Below are positions 19,376-26,901 of a stretch of 64,000 nucleotides of DNA, piece by piece. Under the pieces are notes generated by a model that worked only from the letters and a program-made list of their open reading frames with translations, had not been told where the DNA came from and searched no databases. Position 1 is the stretch's first letter; every line of letters starts with the position of its first letter. The position numbers were made by a program, and so were the translations under genes. The stretch is from contig NZ_CP088953.1 of the NCBI RefSeq assembly GCF_021165935.1, forward strand, positions 2,279,501 through 2,343,500, written 5' to 3'. The DNA is from Microbulbifer elongatus. Its GTDB lineage: Bacteria > Pseudomonadota > Gammaproteobacteria > Pseudomonadales > Cellvibrionaceae.

Positions 19376-19638
19376 GGGAACCTCTGATCAAGTCCGTAAT
19401 GCCTCAGCGTGACCTGAAGGCAGTAGCTGTTAGGCGCAGCTTGCAGTGAATGGCTGGCCCTTTACAAGAGCTGCAACGCAGCAGATGCTGTCTTCAGGTC
19501 GCGCCCTGCGGGGCTTTCAGAGCGATCCACACTCTGCGTTGTGACTTCTTGAAAGGTCTAGACATTCCTGCGAAGCCACGCCTTGATTGTGAACCGCTCC
19601 GAAAGCCTGAGGCATCACGGACTTGATCAGAGGTTCCC
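19376..19638. mobile_element. 263-bp inverted-repeat element (MITE-like), copy A
   Basis: Thirty-one-base terminal inverted repeats, starting GGGAACCTCTGATC and differing at one position, enclose about 200 bases without a credible gene. No clear target-site duplication is visible. The right terminus lies inside the end of dgoA and supplies its last codons and stop. Internal motifs AGGCGCAG (offset 56) and CTGCAACGCAGCA (offset 95) recur at the same offsets in the element at 29,278-29,542, which has different ends. It is probably a non-autonomous element moved by a transposase encoded elsewhere. Confidence 0.8.
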
Positions 19639-20286
19639 TAGTGCTTTGGCGCGGTTGGCCGCGTCCACCATGATGCGCGCCTTGTCCGCGATCTGGCTGG
19701 CATTGTCGCCGGCGGCGTAAATATTGGAGCCGAGGCCGAATCCGCGGGCACCGGCTTTCCAGTACGCTTCCATATTGGTATCGGTGATGCCGCCCACTGC
19801 CAGGGTGAGGATATCTTTCGGGACCACCGCACCCAGGGATTCCAGGTACCGGGCCGGGAAGTCCGCCACCGGGAACATTTTCAACACCCGGGCACCGGCC
19901 TTGAGCGCGCTGAAGGCTTCGGTCGGGGTGAGGCAGCCAGGAACAGAGATCAGATCCCGGTCGATAGTGGCCCGAATGATTTCCGGGTCGCAGTTTGGCG
20001 AAACAATGATCTTTCCGCCTGCATTTTGTACACTTCGCGCCTGTTCCGGTGTGAGTACAGTGCCGGCGCCACAGATGGTGGTTTCGCCGAAATCGTCCAT
20101 GATCTGGGCCAGCCGCTCGATGCTCTTTAGGGGCTCTACCGGTGAGTTCAGTGGGATCTCGATAGCGCGTACACCCGCTTCCAGCAGGGTATTGGCGACC
20201 ATATCGATCTCGTCCGGTGTCACGCCACGAATAATGGCGATCAGCGGGCAGGCCTCCAGGGCCTGATGAAACTGTTGGCTCAGCAT
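19627..20286 (-). CDS. dgoA: KDPGal/KDPG aldolase
   Basis: 219-aa class I aldolase that should cleave 2-keto-3-deoxy-6-phosphogalactonate to pyruvate and glyceraldehyde 3-phosphate. Glu43 (IEIPLNSP), the GAGTVLT phosphate/pyruvate loop and Lys136 (LKMFP), the Schiff-base lysine, are all in place, followed by GGITDTN and GLGSNIY. The start was set at MLSQQF; an upstream in-frame ATG would add 52 unlike residues running through the operator. The last residues (GNL) and the stop are encoded in the terminal repeat of an inserted element. It is divergent from the sugar transporter and shares its TTGTTAACAA site. A KDPG role is possible too. Confidence 0.92.
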   Translation of the reverse strand: MLSQQFHQALEACPLIAIIRGVTPDEIDMVANTLLEAGVRAIEIPLNSPVEPLKSIERLAQIMDDFGETTICGAGTVLTPEQARSVQNAGGKIIVSPNCDPEIIRATIDRDLISVPGCLTPTEAFSALKAGARVLKMFPVADFPARYLESLGAVVPKDILTLAVGGITDTNMEAYWKAGARGFGLGSNIYAAGDNASQIADKARIMVDAANRAKALGNL

Positions 20287-20378
20287 CTGGTCTTCCTGTG
20301 CTGTTTTCTGTTTATTCCCGATGACGGGACAGGATGGATGCAGTATAAAGGGACTCAGGAATATTTGTATATAGTTAA

Positions 20379-20388
20379 TTGTTAACAA
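20379..20388. promoter_or_regulatory. TTGTTAACAA operator, dgoA/transporter region
   Basis: A perfect 10-base palindrome between the divergent aldolase and transporter genes, 93 bases from the former start and 138 from the latter. Identical sites occur before the second agarase, the AHG block and dgoK. It probably binds the GntR/FCD repressor encoded at 35.6-36.2 kb. Confidence 0.7.
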
Positions 20389-20525
20389 AAATGGATTGGG
20401 GTTGTATGATGGGCCAACATCAGGTGGTGGCCGACCGTGCAACCAGAAGATACCTGAAGGTACCCCTGAAGAGGGTGGCAGGTATCAGCGGTCGGAGTAC
20501 CCATAACAATAAAGAGGGTTATCCG

Positions 20526-22091
20526 ATGAGAGGATTCCAATTGACCGCCTTCAAATTTGCCGCGATCGTGGCATTTGGCGGTTTCATCTTTGGACTGGAT
20601 GCGGCGCTGATCTCCGGCACCGTGCGTTTTATTACTGCCGAATTTACCCTGTCCGACTTGCAGGTGGGGACCGTGGTCAGTGCGCCCGGTTTCGGGGTGA
20701 TTTTTGCGTTGATGGTCACCGGGCGGATTTGTGACGCTTGGGGCCGTAAATCGGCGCTGCTGATTATCGCCGCTCTTTATCTTCTTTCTGCCGTTGGCTC
20801 GGTGCTCGCCCCCAATTTTGAGATGTTGGTGGCGGCGCGCTTCCTCGGTGGCCTTGCGTTTACCTCCCTGTCTCTCGCCTCCATGTATATCGGCGAGATC
20901 GCCCCGGCCAATATGCGCGGCAAGCTGGTCTCCATGAACCAGATCACTACCGTAGTGGGGCTGTCGGCGGCGTACTTTGCCAACTACCTGATTCTGCAGG
21001 CGTCCAACGCGGACGCCGCCTGGGTGGGCGCGCTTGGGATCGATCAGTACACCTGGCGCTGGATGCTCGGAGTGGAAGTGATTCCGGCGCTGATCTGGCT
21101 GTTGATGTTGCTGGCCATTCCCGAGAGCCCGCGCTGGCTGGTGCTGAAAGGGCGCCTGGACGATGCCCGCGCCGTGATGGGTAAGTTGATCCCCGCAGGC
21201 CATATCGAACCGCAGATTCAGGAAATCCAGGAGAGCGCTGCGGCCGCACCCACCGGCAGCTTCCGCCAGCAGGTGGCGGAGATTTTCAAACCGCGTCTGC
21301 GCACCGCCTTCTGGGTTGGCCTGGTGATCGCCATCGCCCAGCCGATTACCGGTATCAACGCCATCATGTTCTACGCGCCCACGGTGTTTGAGCAGGTGGG
21401 TATCGGCACCAATGCCGCCTTTATGCAGGCAGTGATCGTCGGCGTAGTGAGCGTGATGTTTACCGTGCTGGCGCTGCTGCTGATTGATCGTCTTGGGCGC
21501 CGCCCACTGGTGCTGTTCGGCCTCGCCTGGGGTGGTGTCAGCCTATTTCTGTGCAGCTGGGCGTTCAGTCAGGCCAGCTATGAATTGACTGCGGCTTCGC
21601 TACAGGCGCTGGCGAATGCGAATATTGATGTGTCTGGCTTGCAGGCCTTGGTCGGCACTGCCTTTGAGAGCGATGTGGCCTTCAAGCAGGCCATGTATCA
21701 GGCGCTCGGCGAAGCGACGGCGCGGGCCAACGAGGGCGCGCTGATCCAGAACGCCATCCAGATCAACGCCAAGTTGGTATTGATGGGCATCATGTGTTTT
21801 ATCGCCGCGTTTAACCTGTCCATTGGGCCGGTGATGTGGGTGCTCTTCTCGGAAATTTTCCCCACCCATGTTCGCGGTGTGGCGATTCCATTCTTTGCAC
21901 TGATTGTGAGTACCGTCAGTTACTTCGTGCAGCAGTTTTTCCCCTGGCAGCTGAACAATATGGGTGCGACGGAAATCTTCTTGTTCTACGCCGCCTGTAT
22001 CAGCGTAAGCCTTGCACTGCTGTTCCGTCTGCTGCCGGAAACCAAAAACAAATCCATCGAAGAAATCGAAGCGACCATGGTGCGCGCCTGA
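20526..22091 (+). CDS. Sugar porter family MFS transporter
   Basis: 521-aa inner-membrane sugar:proton symporter with the family motifs GRICDAWGRK (loop 2-3), PESPRW (after TM6), GINAIMFYAPTVFE (TM7), DRLGRRP (loop 8-9) and PETK at the end. A loop of about 60 residues between late segments (ELTAASLQALANANIDVSG...) is rich in Ala and acidic residues and longer than in E. coli GalP. The start was set at MRGFQL, after GAGG; the frame is open upstream to the operator but that part is unlike a porter. It heads the galactose genes, so galactose is the likely substrate; AHG cannot be excluded. Confidence 0.92.
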   Translation: MRGFQLTAFKFAAIVAFGGFIFGLDAALISGTVRFITAEFTLSDLQVGTVVSAPGFGVIFALMVTGRICDAWGRKSALLIIAALYLLSAVGSVLAPNFEMLVAARFLGGLAFTSLSLASMYIGEIAPANMRGKLVSMNQITTVVGLSAAYFANYLILQASNADAAWVGALGIDQYTWRWMLGVEVIPALIWLLMLLAIPESPRWLVLKGRLDDARAVMGKLIPAGHIEPQIQEIQESAAAAPTGSFRQQVAEIFKPRLRTAFWVGLVIAIAQPITGINAIMFYAPTVFEQVGIGTNAAFMQAVIVGVVSVMFTVLALLLIDRLGRRPLVLFGLAWGGVSLFLCSWAFSQASYELTAASLQALANANIDVSGLQALVGTAFESDVAFKQAMYQALGEATARANEGALIQNAIQINAKLVLMGIMCFIAAFNLSIGPVMWVLFSEIFPTHVRGVAIPFFALIVSTVSYFVQQFFPWQLNNMGATEIFLFYAACISVSLALLFRLLPETKNKSIEEIEATMVRA

Positions 22092-22131
22092 GCGCGCATT
22101 GGTGGACCGTTCAAGAAAGTGAGAAGTCTTC

Positions 22132-22905
22132 ATGTCTAAAGCCTTGCTGGATCAGAAGGTTGTTATCGTCACCGGTGCCGCTGCAGGCATCGGTTGGGGT
22201 ATTGCACAGGTGTGTGCCGAGGCGGGAGCCAAGGTGGTACTGGCGGATATCAATGATGCGAGTAACCGGGTGGAAACCCTGCGCGATCGTGGTTTTGAGA
22301 GCGCCTATTTTCCGCTGAATGTGGGGGACGCTTCCGCCATTGCGCCGTTTATCGACGAGGTCTTCGAAAAGTTCGGGCGCATCGATGGCCTGGTGAATAA
22401 CGCCGGCGTCACCATCGAGGGGGACTTTCTCGAGTTCGATCTGGACAAGCTGAATTGCCTTTGGGAAGTGAATCAGCGCTCGGTATTTCTGTTGTGCCAG
22501 GCGGCGGCGCGCCGCATGCAGGCGGGGGCGACCATTGTCAATATTGCCTCCAACCACGCCGGCGCCAGCGTGGCGGGCTACGAGATGTATGCCGCCACCA
22601 AGGGCGCGATTGTCGCCATGACCCGCGCCATGGCCTGGAGCCTTGGCAAAAAAGGAATTCGCGTAAATAGCCTGTGCCCGGGCCTGACCAAGACCGAAGC
22701 GGTGGCGAAGGTCGCCGATGACAACCCGGCTCTGGCGGCGTCTTTTAACCAGATGCACGCGGACAACAAATACAACACCGTTGAGGAAGTCGGCCACATC
22801 GCCGCCTTCCTGTTGTCGCCCTGCTCCGGCGCCATGACCGGCTCCAATATCACCGCAGACCACGGCCTCAGTGCCAGCCTCTGTCCCACCGACGATCTGA
22901 AATGA
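22132..22905 (+). CDS. SDR-family oxidoreductase, candidate D-galactose 1-dehydrogenase
   Basis: 257-aa classical short-chain dehydrogenase with the cofactor loop TGAAAGIGWGIA, NNAG, and the Y-A-A-T-K active site. An acidic residue after the second strand (LADIND) suggests NAD preference. It stands between a sugar porter and a galactonate dehydratase, and oxidation of galactose to galactonolactone is exactly the missing first step of the De Ley-Doudoroff route, so that role is proposed from context. No lactonase is seen nearby, though galactonolactone can open without one. Other sugar or sugar-acid substrates remain possible. Confidence 0.85.
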   Translation: MSKALLDQKVVIVTGAAAGIGWGIAQVCAEAGAKVVLADINDASNRVETLRDRGFESAYFPLNVGDASAIAPFIDEVFEKFGRIDGLVNNAGVTIEGDFLEFDLDKLNCLWEVNQRSVFLLCQAAARRMQAGATIVNIASNHAGASVAGYEMYAATKGAIVAMTRAMAWSLGKKGIRVNSLCPGLTKTEAVAKVADDNPALAASFNQMHADNKYNTVEEVGHIAAFLLSPCSGAMTGSNITADHGLSASLCPTDDLK

Positions 22906-22918
22906 GCGGAGTGCGAGC

Positions 22919-24073
22919 ATGAAGATTAGCGATATCAAGGTTTACCCGGCCTGGGTTGGTCACCGCAATCTGTGTCTGGTGAAGGTGGAAACCGATGAGG
23001 GAATCTATGGCTGGGGCGAGTCCGGTTTATCCAGTCGCGAGCTGGCGGTGGCCGGTGCGGTAAAACATTTCCGCGAGTTTCTGATTGGCCGTGATGCACG
23101 CAACATTGGCGCCCTGTGGCAAGAGATGTACCGCAGCCAGTATTTCGAAGGTGGCCGGGTGCTTACCGCAGCTATTTCTGCTATCGACATCGCCCTGTGG
23201 GATATTGCCGGCAAGGCGCTGAACGTGCCGACCTATCAATTGCTTGGCGGCAAGCAGCGCAACGAAATTCCGCTGTTCGTTACCTCCACCAAACCCATGG
23301 GACAGGCGCTGCTGGATGACTTCCGTGCACTGCGGGAGCAGGGCTGGGAAGTGATTCGTGCAACCACAGGCGAACACGGTTTGCCCACCGAGCCCACCAC
23401 GTTTGATGTGCGCAAATCCATTGCCGCCGCAGCCGGCAGCCTGAAGGAAATCCGTCAGGAGCTGGGGGAAGAGCTGGTACTGGGTATCGACTATCACCAC
23501 CGCCTCTCCGTTGCCGAAACCGCGAGTTTCTGCCAGAAGCTGGGGGAGGGCGTGCTCGATTTTCTCGAAGAGCCAATCCGCGATCAGTCGGTTACCGCGT
23601 ATCAGGGCCTGCGCAAACTGGTGAATGTGCCCTTTGCCATCGGTGAAGAGTTCGCCAGTAAGTGGGATTTTATGCCCTATATCGAAAGCGATCTCACCAA
23701 CTTTGCCCGCATCGACGTGTGCAACGTGGGTGGACTGACCGAGGCGATGAAAGTAGCGGCCATGGCGGAAAGCCACTACATCGACATTATGCCCCACGAC
23801 CCACTGGGCCCGGTGTGTACCGCTGCCACCATTCAGATGTGCGCGGCGGTGCCAAATCTTTCCTGGTGTGAGATTGCGCCTTACGACAGCAACAAATCCG
23901 ATCACGACAAGTATTTCATCAACCGCCCGAAAGAAGTGAATCGGGTGTATCCGGTGGGCGATGCGCCGGGCATCGGCATCGATGTGAATGAGGAAATGAT
24001 TGCCGAGCAGTCGTTCAAATTCTGGGAAGCCCCGCGGCTGTACAAGCCAGACGGCAGCTACACCAACTGGTAA
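22919..24073 (+). CDS. dgoD: D-galactonate dehydratase-like enolase-superfamily enzyme
   Basis: 384-aa member of the mandelate racemase/enolase superfamily that should dehydrate D-galactonate to 2-keto-3-deoxygalactonate. Metal ligands are seen at Asp191 (GIDYHH), Glu217/218 (FLEEP) and Glu243 (IGEEF). His193 follows the first ligand by one residue and His293 lies in MPHDPLGP, the His pair used by DgoD-type acid-sugar dehydratases. It follows the SDR gene by 13 bases and precedes an agarase, so galactose released from agar would be oxidised and dehydrated by consecutive gene products. Confidence 0.88.
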   Translation: MKISDIKVYPAWVGHRNLCLVKVETDEGIYGWGESGLSSRELAVAGAVKHFREFLIGRDARNIGALWQEMYRSQYFEGGRVLTAAISAIDIALWDIAGKALNVPTYQLLGGKQRNEIPLFVTSTKPMGQALLDDFRALREQGWEVIRATTGEHGLPTEPTTFDVRKSIAAAAGSLKEIRQELGEELVLGIDYHHRLSVAETASFCQKLGEGVLDFLEEPIRDQSVTAYQGLRKLVNVPFAIGEEFASKWDFMPYIESDLTNFARIDVCNVGGLTEAMKVAAMAESHYIDIMPHDPLGPVCTAATIQMCAAVPNLSWCEIAPYDSNKSDHDKYFINRPKEVNRVYPVGDAPGIGIDVNEEMIAEQSFKFWEAPRLYKPDGSYTNW

Positions 24074-24127
24074 GAAATTCTTTCAAGACTATGCGTCAGG
24101 CAACCAATAATTAAAACGAGTACTACG

Positions 24128-26536
24128 ATGGACACAAAGCGATTTCCCAAATCCCTAATGCGCTCAGCACTGAGCCTCGCGATCACTGCGGCCACTCTGG
24201 GTGCTCTGGCGGCCTGTTCTGGCGAGCAGAAAGGTGGCGAGACTGCGGCCAATGTGACAGCCGCGTCCGATTCCAATCTGCTGGCTCAGGACCTTTTGCT
24301 GGAAGGCTTCGATCAGGGCGGTATTCCTGCTTCTGTACAGGTAAACAATGGCACCGCCAACCTGGTAGATGACGGTGCTGGTGGTAAAGCGCTACAAGTG
24401 AAGTTGAAACTGGCCGACAACAATAATGCCGGCCTTGTAATCCAGCCCGCGGAGGCCTGGGACTGGAGCGAGTTCTCGGACTTTAACCTGGCATTCGATG
24501 TGGCCAACCACGGTGCCGAGTCGGTGCAGATTGATGTCACCATGGCGGATAAGAACGGCGATTTCTATACCCGCGGCCTGGTCGTGCCGGCGGATGGTAC
24601 CGCGCGTACTTACTATGCCAAGCTGCACGGACACGATCAGGAAGACCCCAAGGCGGCGGCACAGAACGAATTCAATTTCGCTTCCGGCCTGCGTTCCAAT
24701 CCGCCCACCTGGCAGTCCGACGACATTATGCTGCACTCCTTCTGGGGCAAAAAACTGTTGGACCTTTCGGGTATTACCCAGATTTCCTTCGGTACTGATG
24801 GCAGCCTGAGCGATCGCCAATACACCATTGACAACCTGCGCCTGCGGGCCAATCCGGCGATGGACGAAAACTTCCTTACCGGACTGCTGGACAAATACGG
24901 CCAGAACGCCAAGGTGGATTACGAAGGCAAGATCCACTCCGATGAAGAACTGAAAAAAGTCGTCGAGGAAGAGCTGGCCAGCTTGTCCGGCAAACCCAAC
25001 GCCGACCGCTCAAAATTCAGCGGTTGGAAAAATGGACCGCAACTGGAAGCCACTGGCTATTTCCGTACCGAAAAAGTCAACGGTAAGTGGGCTATCGTCG
25101 ACCCGGAAGGATACCTGTATTTCTCCACTGGTATCGACATCATCCGTTTGTCCAATTCTTCCACCATTACCGGCTACGACTACGACCAGGAATTGATTCC
25201 GAAGCGCAGCGCGGATGAGGTGATTGCGGAAGACGATCAGCCTTTGAACCGTGTCGACGAGAAAGCCTGGGCGACCCGCGAGCTGATCTCGGAAACCCGC
25301 GCGAAAATGTTTAACTGGCTGCCCGGTTATGATGATGAACTGGGGAATCACTACGGCTACCGGCGTGAGACACAATCGGGGCCGCTCAAGCACGGTGAGA
25401 CGTTCAGTTTCTACAGTGCCAACCTGGAGCGTCGCTATGGCGAGACATATCCGGAATCCTATCTGGATACCTGGCAGAAGGTCACTGTCGACCGCATGCT
25501 GGACTGGGGGTTCACTTCGTTGGGCAACTGGGCCGCGGAACCCTTTTATGAGCAGGAGCGGATTCCGTATGTCGCTTTCGCGGACATTATTGGTGAGTTC
25601 GGTACTCTCAGTAGCGGTTTCGATTTCTGGCATCCGGTACCTGATCCCTACGACCCTCGTTTCTATCAGCGCTCGGTAGTGGCGGCAAAGTCGGTCAGCG
25701 AGCAGGTTGAAAACAGTCCCTGGTGTATGGGGGTGTTTTTTGACAACGAGCAGAGTTTTGGTCGACTGGAAAGCGACGAACTTCACTACGGTATCGTGAT
25801 CAATACGCTGACACGGGATGCAGCAGACACTCCAGCCAAGGGTGCCTTCACCAAGGTATTGCGAGAGAAGTACGGCACCATAGAAGCCTTGAATAAGGCC
25901 TGGAACAAAGAGGTGAAGTCCTGGGAAGCCTTTGAGAAGGACATGGACTCGAGCCTCACGACCGATGCGCAGCGCGAAGATTACGCGACTCTGCTGTTTG
26001 AATACGGCAATCAGTACTTCGGCACTATTCGCAAGGCGATGAAGTCGGTGATGCCGAATCACCTGTATCTCGGCTCCCGTCTGCCAAGCTGGGGTATGCC
26101 TCCGGAGATTGTGAAGGCGGCGGGCAAGAACGTGGATATCATCAGCTATAACCTCTACGAGGAGGGGCTGGTGCCATCCAAGTGGGAGTTCCTGGCAGAG
26201 ATCGACAAGCCGAGCCTGATTGGTGAGTTCAGCTTCGGCTCGGACGATCAGGGCCACTTCCACCCGGGGATCGTAATCTCTGCGGACCAGAAAGACCGCG
26301 GCCGTATGTTCAAGAACTATATGCACTCGTTTATCGACAACCCCTGGTTTGTGGGTGTGCATATGTTCCAGTACATGGACTCCCCAATTACTGGCCGCGC
26401 CTATGACGGCGAGAACTACGCGAATGGGTTTGTGTCGGTAGCGGATGTTCCCTACGTGGAGCTGGTCAAGGCGGCCAAGGAAGTCCATGAGGATCTGTAC
26501 GAGCGCCGCTTTGGCGATGTGAAGCCTGTCGAGTGA
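24128..26536 (+). CDS. GH50 beta-agarase lipoprotein (first)
   Basis: 802-aa glycoside hydrolase of family GH50, which cuts agarose or neoagaro-oligosaccharides, often to neoagarobiose. The signal peptide ends in a lipobox (LAAC, Cys30). A beta-sandwich, carbohydrate-binding-like domain covers about residues 50-245, and the (beta/alpha)8 barrel about 300-795. Glu541 (DNEQSFG) matches the acid/base and Glu700 (IGEFSFG) the nucleophile, spaced as in Saccharophagus Aga50D. It lies 54 bases after dgoD and probably shares its transcript. Lipidation would place it in the periplasm or on the outer membrane. Confidence 0.93.
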   Translation: MDTKRFPKSLMRSALSLAITAATLGALAACSGEQKGGETAANVTAASDSNLLAQDLLLEGFDQGGIPASVQVNNGTANLVDDGAGGKALQVKLKLADNNNAGLVIQPAEAWDWSEFSDFNLAFDVANHGAESVQIDVTMADKNGDFYTRGLVVPADGTARTYYAKLHGHDQEDPKAAAQNEFNFASGLRSNPPTWQSDDIMLHSFWGKKLLDLSGITQISFGTDGSLSDRQYTIDNLRLRANPAMDENFLTGLLDKYGQNAKVDYEGKIHSDEELKKVVEEELASLSGKPNADRSKFSGWKNGPQLEATGYFRTEKVNGKWAIVDPEGYLYFSTGIDIIRLSNSSTITGYDYDQELIPKRSADEVIAEDDQPLNRVDEKAWATRELISETRAKMFNWLPGYDDELGNHYGYRRETQSGPLKHGETFSFYSANLERRYGETYPESYLDTWQKVTVDRMLDWGFTSLGNWAAEPFYEQERIPYVAFADIIGEFGTLSSGFDFWHPVPDPYDPRFYQRSVVAAKSVSEQVENSPWCMGVFFDNEQSFGRLESDELHYGIVINTLTRDAADTPAKGAFTKVLREKYGTIEALNKAWNKEVKSWEAFEKDMDSSLTTDAQREDYATLLFEYGNQYFGTIRKAMKSVMPNHLYLGSRLPSWGMPPEIVKAAGKNVDIISYNLYEEGLVPSKWEFLAEIDKPSLIGEFSFGSDDQGHFHPGIVISADQKDRGRMFKNYMHSFIDNPWFVGVHMFQYMDSPITGRAYDGENYANGFVSVADVPYVELVKAAKEVHEDLYERRFGDVKPVE

Positions 26537-26566
26537 TTTTTCGAGCGCTGTAGAAAGTTCGGTGGC

Positions 26567-26679
26567 GGCGACGCTGCCGGGTAGGGCTTCCCAGGACGCG
26601 CCGTGAACCCATCCATGGGGGCTTTTCCACGGGTCCCTCTCGCGGAAGGTCCTGGAAAGCCCTACCCGGCATCGACGCC
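26567..26679. repeat. 113-bp imperfect inverted repeat, copy 1
   Basis: Arms of about 30 bases (3 mismatches; the inner 22 differ at one position) enclose 53 bases. The core CGCCGTGAACCCATCC at 26,599 extends to a 25-base block that recurs, inverted and with one change, at 62,331-62,355 in an element of almost the same length. It is probably a dispersed intergenic hairpin repeat of this genome. Confidence 0.75.
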
Positions 26680-26737
26680 TGCTCGAATAGATAGGTAGTT
26701 CAAGCGTACCTGCGCCAAAAACAGGGCGACGGAGACA

Positions 26738-26773
26738 AGCGCGGCGTCCGAGAGGGCATCGCGCTTTTTTTAT
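26738..26773 (+). terminator. Possible terminator after the first agarase
   Basis: A short 6-base stem (AGCGCG and CGCGCT) with a 16-base loop is followed by seven T. The stem is weak but the T-run is good. It would end the galactose/agarase transcript before the promoter of the second agarase. Confidence 0.5.
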
Positions 26774-26792
26774 CGGTAAAACAAGGGTTTAA

Positions 26793-26806
26793 GTCCCTTA
26801 AGGGAC
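26793..26806. promoter_or_regulatory. Perfect palindrome GTCCCTTAAGGGAC
   Basis: A 14-base perfect palindrome lies just upstream of the -35 box proposed for the second agarase, a typical place for an activator site. No other copy was noticed in the window. Confidence 0.45.
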
Positions 26807-26815
26807 ATAGAAACG

Positions 26816-26866
26816 TTTACATTGAGCTTGGATGACTGTAGATTGTTAACAAAATATTGTTAATAA
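26816..26866 (+). promoter_or_regulatory. Promoter with double TTGTTAACAA-type operator before the second agarase
   Basis: TTTACA (26,816-26,821) and TAGATT (26,839-26,844) are spaced by 17 bases, a good sigma-70 match. A perfect operator TTGTTAACAA (26,843-26,852) overlaps the -10 end and expected start point, and a degenerate copy TTGTTAATAA (26,857-26,866) follows 14 bases later. This placement fits repression by occlusion. Confidence 0.65.
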
Positions 26867-26901
26867 AATAGAATAACGATCTTTTGGTCCCGGTTAGCTC
26901 A

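Noticed and set aside
20382..21203. 273-codon minus-strand frame and several others opposite the sugar porter
   Set aside because: Antisense to transmembrane-coding sequence; rich in His, Gln and Gly with no family resemblance.
25010..26488. 492-codon minus-strand frame
   Set aside because: Antisense of the first GH50 gene, whose catalytic motifs settle the coding strand.
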